From: Amycolatopsis sp. NBC_00345
GTDB taxonomy: Bacteria > Actinomycetota > Actinomycetes > Mycobacteriales > Pseudonocardiaceae
Reading direction: 5' to 3'
Assembly: GCF_036116635.1 (NCBI RefSeq)
Contig: NZ_CP107995.1
Coordinates: forward strand, 5,332,001 to 5,396,000
Length of the DNA stretch: 64,000 nt
Shown here: piece by piece, positions 57,792-64,000 of the stretch
Numbering within the stretch: the stretch's first letter is position 1
Layout: each line of letters begins with the position of its first letter
The notes under the pieces: model-generated
Databases searched by the model: none
The model's input: only the letters and a program-made list of their open reading frames with translations
Told to the model about the DNA's origin: nothing
Program-made: the position numbers and the translations under genes

Positions 57792-59606
57792 TTGCCGTAC
57801 GAACCGCGTTGGCCGGGCTCCGAGGGCGAGCAGACCGAGATCCTGCCCGTGGTGATGCCGGGCGACGTGCCACCGGGCCCGGTCCCCGAGCCGGAAGCGG
57901 CCCGGCACGATTCCGGACTGCGCCGTCCCGGACTGCGCCGGACCGGCTGGGTAGCCGGCGGGGTGTTCGGCGTCCTGCTGGTCGCGTACCTGATCGACCT
58001 GCTGACCAGCCAGGGCAGCGTGCCGCGCGGGGTCACCGTGGCGGGCGTCGACGTCGGCGGCCTTGACCGGCCGGTGGCCGAGCGCGAGCTGCGCAGCCTG
58101 ATCGAGCCGCGCCTCACGCAGCCGCTCACCGTGACCGCCGGCGAGGCCCGCTCCACGCTGTCGCCGACGCTGGCGGGGCTGCGCCTGGACTGGTCGGCCA
58201 CCCTGGACCAGGCCGGCGACCAGCCGCTGAACCCGTTCACCCGGCTGTCCTCGTTCTTCACCGGCCGCGAGATCGGCGTCGTCTCGCACGCCGAGGCGGA
58301 CAAGCTCGACCCGGCGCTGGAAGACCTGCGCGGCCGCGTCGACCGCGACGCCGTGGAAGGCACCGTGCGCTTCGACGGCGCCACCCCCGTCGCCGTACCG
58401 CCGCAGGCCGGGCAGAAGCTCGACGTCGCGGCGGCCAAGCGGGCCGTGCTCACCGAGTGGGCGAGCGGGCGGGAGCTGGCGCTGCCGGTCGTCCCGGCGC
58501 CCGTGCGGACCACGGCGGAAGGCGTGCGAACCACGCTCGAGCAGTTCGCGAAGCCCGCGGTGGCCGCGCCGGTGACGATCAAGGGCGAGGGCGCCGACGC
58601 GAAGCTGCAGCCCAAGGACATCGCCGCCGCGCTGTCGTTCGAGCCGGCCGACGGCGGCGGGCTGACACCGAAGATCGACCCGAAGAAGATCACCGACGTC
58701 GCCGGGCCACAGCTCAAGGCGTCGGAGGAAGAGGGCAAGGAGGCCACCGTCGGCTTCTCCGGCGGACAGCCCGTCGTCGAGCCCTCGGTGGACGGCAAGG
58801 CCGTGGACTGGGAGCCGAGCCTCAAGCCGCTGCCGGACGTGCTCAAGCGCGCGGACCAGCGTGAGCTGAAGGCCGTCTACAAGAACAGCCCCGCGAAGGT
58901 GACCACCGAGCAGGCGAACCAGCTGGGCGTGAAGGAGGTCGTCGGCGAGTTCACCACCGGCGGCTTCGCCACCGACTCCGGCGTCAACATCAAAGTGGTG
59001 GCGCAGAAGGTGAACGGCGCCATCGTGAAACCGGGCGAGACGTTCAGCCTCAACGGGTTCACCGGCCCGCGCGGGAAGGCCCAGGGTTACGTCGAGGCGG
59101 GCGTGATCGAGAACGGCGCCCCGGCGCGCGAGGTCGGCGGCGGCATCTCGCAGTTCGCCACGACGCTGTACAACGCGGCGTACTTCGGCGGCATGAAGGA
59201 CGCCGGGCACCGCGAGCACAGCTACTACATCAGCCGCTACCCGCCCGCGCGCGAGGCCACGGTGTTCCAGAACCCCAACGGCTCCAGCGTGATCGACCTG
59301 AAGTTCACCAACGACTCCGACACCGGCATCGCGATCCAGACGATCTGGTCGCCGTCCTCGCTGACGGTGAAGCTGTGGGGCACCAAGCGGTACACGGTCG
59401 AATCGGTGCCGGGCAGCCGGTCGAACCCGACGGACCCGCCGACCAAACCGGGGCCGGCCGAGAACTGCCACGCCTCCAACGGCGCCCCGGGGTTCACCAC
59501 GACGGACACGCGGGTGCTGAAGGACGTCTCCAGCGGGCGCGAGGTCTCCCGCTCCACCCGGACCGTCCGCTACAACCCCCAGCCGAAGATCACCTGCGGC
59601 GACTGA
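57792..59606 (+). CDS. VanW-family protein with PG-binding domains
   Basis: Protein of about 604 residues from TTG 57792 (LPYEPRWPGSEGEQT); GGAGAGG lies about 10 nt upstream. A long cytoplasmic N-terminus is followed by TM helix TGWVAGGVFGVLLVAYLIDL at about 50-70. The extracytoplasmic part has repeated PG_binding_4 modules (GVTVAGVDVGGLDRPVAERE, then about residues 230-360) and a VanW domain around KVNGAIVKPGETFSLNGFTG, GGISQFATTLYNAAYFGG. Likely cell-wall associated; VanW domains are linked to glycopeptide response but the function is unknown. GTG 57762 is an alternative start. Confidence 0.88.
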   Translation: MPYEPRWPGSEGEQTEILPVVMPGDVPPGPVPEPEAARHDSGLRRPGLRRTGWVAGGVFGVLLVAYLIDLLTSQGSVPRGVTVAGVDVGGLDRPVAERELRSLIEPRLTQPLTVTAGEARSTLSPTLAGLRLDWSATLDQAGDQPLNPFTRLSSFFTGREIGVVSHAEADKLDPALEDLRGRVDRDAVEGTVRFDGATPVAVPPQAGQKLDVAAAKRAVLTEWASGRELALPVVPAPVRTTAEGVRTTLEQFAKPAVAAPVTIKGEGADAKLQPKDIAAALSFEPADGGGLTPKIDPKKITDVAGPQLKASEEEGKEATVGFSGGQPVVEPSVDGKAVDWEPSLKPLPDVLKRADQRELKAVYKNSPAKVTTEQANQLGVKEVVGEFTTGGFATDSGVNIKVVAQKVNGAIVKPGETFSLNGFTGPRGKAQGYVEAGVIENGAPAREVGGGISQFATTLYNAAYFGGMKDAGHREHSYYISRYPPAREATVFQNPNGSSVIDLKFTNDSDTGIAIQTIWSPSSLTVKLWGTKRYTVESVPGSRSNPTDPPTKPGPAENCHASNGAPGFTTTDTRVLKDVSSGREVSRSTRTVRYNPQPKITCGD

Positions 59607-60145
59607 GTTTCCCGGCGCCGCCCGTTCGGCGAGGCCGTCAAGGCCTCCTTACCCGCGTCCCACGCGGTGAAGGCCTCCCTACCCGCGCGCCACTACCAGG
59701 AACGTTGAGCGCCCCCGAACCCGCCGACCCTCACTGTCCACTGCGGACAACGTTGGGCAACATTTGTCCCATTCATGACAATTTGACGGAGTTCGCGATG
59801 CCCTGAAGGCCACCATGAGGGCATCCACGTCCCTCATGGTGGCCTTCAGGGCATCACCACCACCCGCTGTAGTCCCGAGCACCTGCCCGCGGGACCGAAA
59901 CGGGCTCGAACGGGAAAGACACGCTCAGCGGCAGGCCACACCGTCGACCGCAAGTTCCCGACCTTGGCACTGGACGTCGTGAAGGGTAGGCAAGGAGGCC
60001 TTCACCGCGTCCCACGCGGGCAAGGAGGCCTTGCCGACGTCGGACACCGGACGCCGGACGCCGGACGCCGGCAAGGAGACCTTCACGCTCCGCGCCGGAG
60101 CAGGTACTCTTTGTGTCCTGCCGGGCGTCGATCGGGGGGACGTCG
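59607..60145. repeat. Repeat-rich intergenic region with AAGGAGGCCTT motif cluster
   Basis: Forward copies of the motif at 59991-60009, 60021-60036 and 60072-60088; inverted copies at 59637-59657 and 59668-59688. The unit GCGTCCCACGCGG accompanies both groups (59655 and 60007). A GACGCCG triplet tandem lies at 60052-60071, and hairpin copy 2 at 59799-59853. No gene is seen. Confidence 0.75.
59799..59853. repeat. Perfect hairpin, copy 2 of the dispersed element
   Basis: Same 23-bp arms as 44897-44951 (beginning TGCCCTGAAGGCCACCATG); pairing extends one base further, 59798-59821 with 59831-59854. The loop is again 9 nt (CATCCACGT). It lies about 190 bp downstream of the VanW gene. Confidence 0.8.
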
Positions 60146-61387
60146 ATGGACGACACCGACGAGACCGCCGGTACCGACGGCGGCACCGCGCGGTTCCGCG
60201 ACATCCTCGCCGTGCGGGAGTTCCGGGCGGTCTGGCTGGCGGAGCTGCAGTCCGTGCTGGGCGACCAGCTCGCCCGCGTCGCGCTGTCCGTGCTGGTGTT
60301 CCAGCGGACCGGGTCGGCGGCCTGGCCGGCGCTGACCTACGCGCTCACCTACCTGCCGGACCTCGTCGGCGGCCCGCTGCTCGGCGGCCTGGCCGACCGC
60401 TTCCCGCGCCGCGCCGTGATGGTCACGGCGGACCTGCTGCGCGCGCTCCTGGTGGCGGTGCTGGCGATCCCCGGCCTGCCGCTGCCCGTGCTCGCGGTGG
60501 TGCTCGTGGTGGTGCAACTGGCGAACGCGCCGTTCTCCTCGGCGCAGGCGGCGGTGGTCCCGGCGGTGCTCGACGGCTCCCGGTACGTGCTCGGCCAGTC
60601 GCTGCTGAAGATCACCAACCAGGTGGGCCAGCTCGCCGGGTTCGCGGTCGGCGGGGCGGTCATCGCGCTGATCGGGCCGGGACTGGGGCTGGCCGCCGAC
60701 GCGGTGACGTTCGGCGTCTCGGCCGTGGTGCTGGCGCTCGGGGTGCGCTCCCGCCCCGCCGCCGACGAACGCGCGGAACGCGTTTCGACGCTGCGCCGGC
60801 TCGCCGCCGGAGCCGGCACGATCTGGCGGGACCCGCGGCTGCGGGCGCTGGTGGGGCTCGCGTGGCTGGCGGGGTTCGTGATCGTGCCGGAGGGGCTGGC
60901 CGTGCCGTACGCGGCGGAGATCGGCGGCGGCGCGGCGACGGCGGGACTGCTGCTCGCGGCTCACCCGGCGGGCATCGTGCTCGGGGTCTTCGCGCTCGGC
61001 CGCTGGGTGCCGGACGCGGTGCGGCTGCGGCTGGTCGGCCCGCTCGCGGCGGGCGCCGTGGTGCCGTTGCTGGGGTACGCGTTCAAGCCCGGCCTGGGCG
61101 TGACTGTGGTGCTGCTGCTCGTCTCCGGTGCCTGCGCCGCCTACCAGGTGACGGCGAGCACGACGTTCATGCGGCTGGTCCCGGACGCCGAGCGCGGCCA
61201 GGCGTTCGGGCTCGCCGGCTCGGGGCTGATCGCCGTCCAGGGGATCGGGCTGATCGCCGGCGGGGTGGTCGTGGCCCGGCTGGGGTCACCCTCGGTGACC
61301 ATCGCGGTGATCGCGGCGGCCGGGGTGGTCACCGCGGTCCCGGTCGCGCTCTCCTGGCGGCGGACGTACCGCAGCGTGACGAGCTGA
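60146..61387 (+). CDS. MFS transporter
   Basis: Protein of 413 residues starting MDDTDETAGTDGGTARFRDI, with RBS GGGGGGA. About 12 TM segments; the loop 2-3 signature is GGLADRFPRRAVMV, and FSSAQAAVVPAVLDGSRYVLGQSL is typical of the MFS_3/EntS-like exporters. It probably expels a drug or siderophore. The cargo cannot be told from sequence. Confidence 0.9.
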   Translation: MDDTDETAGTDGGTARFRDILAVREFRAVWLAELQSVLGDQLARVALSVLVFQRTGSAAWPALTYALTYLPDLVGGPLLGGLADRFPRRAVMVTADLLRALLVAVLAIPGLPLPVLAVVLVVVQLANAPFSSAQAAVVPAVLDGSRYVLGQSLLKITNQVGQLAGFAVGGAVIALIGPGLGLAADAVTFGVSAVVLALGVRSRPAADERAERVSTLRRLAAGAGTIWRDPRLRALVGLAWLAGFVIVPEGLAVPYAAEIGGGAATAGLLLAAHPAGIVLGVFALGRWVPDAVRLRLVGPLAAGAVVPLLGYAFKPGLGVTVVLLLVSGACAAYQVTASTTFMRLVPDAERGQAFGLAGSGLIAVQGIGLIAGGVVVARLGSPSVTIAVIAAAGVVTAVPVALSWRRTYRSVTS

Positions 61388-61481
61388 GCGGGAGCCGCGG
61401 CCCACGCGTCGTTTCACCAGTTCTGCCCGCGCATGTGCGCCACCCCCTCTCCCGGTCGGGCACGGTCGCCGATCACTGAAG

Positions 61482-62855
61482 GTGCATCAACCGGCACCAT
61501 CCGTACCCGGACAGCCGAGTGACAGCGAGTATCCAGGTAGCTACGGTGCTCTGGTGGCCGGGGGCGCACCTCTTGACGGAAACCCACGGACGGACCAGGA
61601 CAGTCCGTACGAAGTTCACCATGTCAGGATCACCGGAACAGGCCGCTGGGCACTATGGCGGTTACCGAACCGAGGCCTGATCGCCTTCGTTCTGGTCGCC
61701 GACGCGGCCGCGCTCACCGGCGCGGTCTGGACCAGTTGGGCTAACCTGCCCGGCCGGGCGGACCTGTTCCCCGCGTTGGCCTTGATCGGCTGCGTCCTGC
61801 TGCACACCGAGCTCTCCCGGCCGGTGGAGCAGATGCGCGAACGGTTCGCCGGAACGCCGCACATCAGCCTCGACACCGTGTGGACGTTCGCCGCGGTGCT
61901 GCTGCTCCATCCGGCCCTGGCGGCGCTGGTCATCACGACCTCCTTCCTCTACCGCTGGTTCCGCGGCCGGCCGACGCCGCTGTTCCGCCGCGTGTTCTCG
62001 GCCGCGGCCACCGTGCTGGCCGGCTACGCCGCCGCGGCGGTGCTGGTCCTGCTGACCACGGTCCCGTTCGCCTCGGCGGCGCGGGACGTCGCGGAGTTCG
62101 GCGCGATCGTGCTGGCGGGCCTGGTGTTCCTGGTGGCCAACACGGCGCTGATGACGGTGGCCGTCTACTTCGGCACCCCGCACGAGCGCGTGCGCGACGC
62201 GCTGGCCGCGCCGGCGGAGTACGGGCTCGAGGCCGCGACGATCGGGCTGGGCGTGCTGCTCGCGTGGGCGCTGGCGGACTGGCCGGTCGCGCTGCTGCTG
62301 GTCGTCGGGATCACCTTGGCGCTGCACCGGAACGTGCTCATCCGCCAGCTGCGCCGCCAGGCCCGCAGCGACGCGAAGACGGGCCTGCTGAACGTCGCCG
62401 CCTGGCGCGCGGCCGCGACCGAGGAGCTGGCGCGCGCCGCCAGGGCCGGGCGCACGACCAGCGTGCTGATGCTGGACCTGGACCGGTTCAAACTGGTCAA
62501 CGACCGGCACGGGCACCTGGTCGGCGACCGCTACCTGCTGGCCGTCGCGGACACCCTGCGCACCGAGGTCCGCGCGGGCGACCTCACCGGCCGGTTCGGC
62601 GGCGAGGAGTTCGTGATCCTGCTCCCCGGCACGGCGCCCGTCCACGCGCACGCCATCGCCGAGCGTATCCGCGGCCACATCGCCGACCGGACCGGCGACC
62701 TGCCGGAGCCGATCACCGTCTCGATCGGCCTCGCCTCGGCCCCGCCGGCCGCGATGGCGGACATCGACGCCCTCCTCGAAGCCGCCGATACCGCCCTATA
62801 TGAGGCAAAACACGCAGGCCGTAACCGGACGGCGGGGCATCAGCTCGCCGGATGA
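61482..62855 (+). CDS. Membrane-bound diguanylate cyclase (GGDEF)
   Basis: Protein of 457 residues from GTG 61482. The N-terminus is soluble and followed by 6-7 TM segments (about 65-285), then a GGDEF domain from about 295: SVLMLDLDRFKLVNDRHGHLVGD and the active site TGRFGGEEFVILLPG. The allosteric I-site RAGD lies exactly five residues before GGEEF. It makes cyclic di-GMP and should be product-inhibited. There is no EAL domain. The weak upstream AAGG leaves the start less certain. Confidence 0.92.
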   Translation: MHQPAPSVPGQPSDSEYPGSYGALVAGGAPLDGNPRTDQDSPYEVHHVRITGTGRWALWRLPNRGLIAFVLVADAAALTGAVWTSWANLPGRADLFPALALIGCVLLHTELSRPVEQMRERFAGTPHISLDTVWTFAAVLLLHPALAALVITTSFLYRWFRGRPTPLFRRVFSAAATVLAGYAAAAVLVLLTTVPFASAARDVAEFGAIVLAGLVFLVANTALMTVAVYFGTPHERVRDALAAPAEYGLEAATIGLGVLLAWALADWPVALLLVVGITLALHRNVLIRQLRRQARSDAKTGLLNVAAWRAAATEELARAARAGRTTSVLMLDLDRFKLVNDRHGHLVGDRYLLAVADTLRTEVRAGDLTGRFGGEEFVILLPGTAPVHAHAIAERIRGHIADRTGDLPEPITVSIGLASAPPAAMADIDALLEAADTALYEAKHAGRNRTAGHQLAG

Positions 62856-62915
62856 GCCGCACGCGCCGGGGTGACCCCGGTAGTCTTCCCGACCTGACCA
62901 CGGAAGGGGGACGCG

Positions 62916-63686
62916 GTGGCTGACGAACCGGCAATGGGCCTGTACGGGCTGACAAAACGCTTCGGGACCACGATCGCTGTGGACGACGTACGGCTGGAAG
63001 TGCCGAAGGGGTCGTTTTTCGGGCTGGTGGGGCCGAACGGAGCGGGCAAGACGACATCGCTGTCGATGGCGGTCGGGCTGCTGCGCCCGGACTCCGGGCA
63101 GGCGCACGTGTTCGGCGTCGACGTGTGGCGGGAGCCGGAGCGGGCCAAGGCCCTGATCGGCGTGCTGCCCGACGGACTGTCCATTCCGGAGCGGCTGACC
63201 GGGCGGGAACTGCTGACGTACATGGGACTCCTGCGCGGCCTCGCCCCGGGCACGGTGGCGGAGCGGGCGCAGGAACTGCTCGGCGTGCTGGAGCTGGTGG
63301 AGGCCGAGCGCACGCTGGTGATCGACTACTCCGCGGGCATGCGCAAGAAGATCGGCCTCGCCATGGCGCTGCTGCACGGCCCGCGCCTGCTGGTGCTCGA
63401 CGAGCCGTTCGAGGCCGTCGACCCGGTGTCGGCCTCGACCATCCGCACGATCCTGCAGCGGTTCGTCGGCTCGGGCGGCGCGGTGGTGCTGTCCAGCCAC
63501 GTGATGGCGCTGGTCGAACAGCTCTGCAGCCACGTCGCGGTGATCACGCGCGGCCGGGTGGTGGCCGCGGGCGCCGTCGACGAGGTCCGCGGCGAGGGCA
63601 GCCTGGAGGACGCGTTCGTGCACATCGTGGGCGGGCGCACCGGCGGAGCGGAAGGACTGTCGTGGTTGGCGTCCTCGTCCGACTGA
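62916..63686 (+). CDS. ABC transporter ATP-binding protein
   Basis: Protein of 256 residues from GTG 62916 with GGAAGGGGG upstream. Walker A GLVGPNGAGKTTSLSM, signature YSAGMRKKIGLAMALLH (SAGM instead of LSGGQ-type consensus), Walker B LLVLDEPFEAVDP and H-loop VVLSSHVMALVEQL. Type of an ABC-2 exporter ATPase. Its 3' end overlaps the start of the permease gene at 63663. Confidence 0.94.
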   Translation: MADEPAMGLYGLTKRFGTTIAVDDVRLEVPKGSFFGLVGPNGAGKTTSLSMAVGLLRPDSGQAHVFGVDVWREPERAKALIGVLPDGLSIPERLTGRELLTYMGLLRGLAPGTVAERAQELLGVLELVEAERTLVIDYSAGMRKKIGLAMALLHGPRLLVLDEPFEAVDPVSASTIRTILQRFVGSGGAVVLSSHVMALVEQLCSHVAVITRGRVVAAGAVDEVRGEGSLEDAFVHIVGGRTGGAEGLSWLASSSD

Positions 63687-64000
63687 AGCTGCGCGTCCTG
63701 CGCAACTCCCTGAAGGGCCGCCAGATCGCCGGAATGCTCGTCGGCGGCGTGTTCGGCCTGCTCGGCGCCGCGGGGACACTCGCGCTGGCGATCGTGCCGA
63801 TCCACGGGCCGCAGGTGACGGTCGACCTGCTGACGTCGGTGTACGCGGTGTGGGTGCTCGGCTGGGTGCTCGCGCCGGTCGCCACCGGCGGTGGGGACGA
63901 CACGCTGCGGCCGGAGCACTTCGCGCTGCTGCCGATCGGGCGTCGCAAGCTCGCCGTCGGCCTGCTGGCGGCGAGCTTCGTGGGCGTGGCGGCGGTGGTG
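63663..64000 (+). CDS. ABC exporter permease (partial, runs off the window)
   Basis: From GTG 63663 (GGAAGGA 6 nt upstream) the frame reads VVGVLVRLKLRVLRNSLKGR, then QIAGMLVGGVFGLLGAAGTL, and stays open to the edge (112 codons). Two to three TM segments are visible, and ATGGGDDTLRPEHFALLPIG is a loop typical of actinomycete ABC exporter permeases paired with the upstream ATPase. Overlaps the ATPase gene by 24 bp. Confidence 0.8.

Noticed and set aside
55931..58846. 971-codon frame opposite the dehydratase and VanW genes
   Set aside because: Antisense to two clear genes; Ser/Arg/Pro-rich, no domains.
1..64000. tRNA genes, rRNA genes or CRISPR arrays
   Set aside because: No cloverleaf with a GGTTCGA-type T arm, rRNA segment or regularly spaced repeat array was recognised by eye; a covariance-model scan could still find a tRNA.

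Overview
The window is about 70% G+C with dense, short-spaced genes, GTG/TTG starts and several apparently leaderless promoters. It carries typical actinomycete families: a valine-dehydrogenase-like enzyme, DUF5302, a HrpA with the long C-terminal region, VanW/PG-binding proteins, a GH46 chitosanase and remnants of an actinomycete integrative element. Gene content and style suggest a chromosome segment from a Pseudonocardiaceae-type actinomycete such as Amycolatopsis; this assignment is an inference. No rRNA, tRNA or CRISPR array was recognised.

Region 1 (about 1.6-7.65 kb) is the one clearly foreign block. It holds a low-G+C P-loop ATPase gene (2174-3836) broken by one extra A, an XRE regulator with a flavoprotein, and a cluster of small genes including a pSAM2 Pra-like protein (6148-6597). 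Next comes a 40-codon C-terminal stub of a tyrosine-recombinase integrase (7450-7569), 64 bp from the 3' end of lpdA. Replication, transfer, xis and most of int are missing, so this reads as an internally deleted integrative element. An 11-bp direct repeat (1617-1627 and 7636-7646) is a possible att pair.

Region 2 (7.6-15 kb) holds lpdA, a PlsC-type acyltransferase, a proline iminopeptidase divergent from a LacI regulator, and an OmpR-type two-component pair. The gap between response regulator and kinase contains degenerate direct and inverted copies of the kinase gene's own 5' end. A G-quadruplex-capable tract lies upstream of the response regulator.

Region 3 (15-24.5 kb) starts with a coupled operon for an APC permease, a nitrilase-type amidase and an amino-acid 2-monooxygenase related to lysine/tryptophan monooxygenases, followed by a TetR gene. 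Then come a TetR/hydrolase pair, small proteins, and a Tat-exported metallo-hydrolase divergent from a LysR gene with a clear palindromic operator.

Region 4 (24.4-31 kb) holds a beta-lactamase-like hydrolase, a valine/leucine dehydrogenase, and a tryptophan-catabolic operon (PaaX-type regulator, tryptophan dioxygenase, kynureninase). The operon is divergent from an SDR/enoyl-CoA hydratase pair that may act on CoA-bound aromatic intermediates.

Region 5 (31-47.9 kb) has an MDR oxidoreductase/TetR pair, an SDR-phosphotransferase-histidine phosphatase operon, an XRE-like regulator, an acyl-CoA synthetase, a compact PolA-like polymerase, HrpA, a CPA2 antiporter and a saccharopine-dehydrogenase-like oxidoreductase. 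Region 6 (47.8-64 kb) has an SDR/Baeyer-Villiger monooxygenase operon divergent from TetR, a secreted chitosanase, an L,D-transpeptidase, a class I methyltransferase, PHP and calcineurin-like phosphoesterases, a GntR regulator divergent from an IlvD/Edd dehydratase, a VanW protein, an MFS transporter, a diguanylate cyclase and the start of an ABC exporter. A hairpin with identical 23-bp arms occurs at 44.9 kb and 59.8 kb, and a cluster of AAGGAGGCCTT repeats flanks the second copy.
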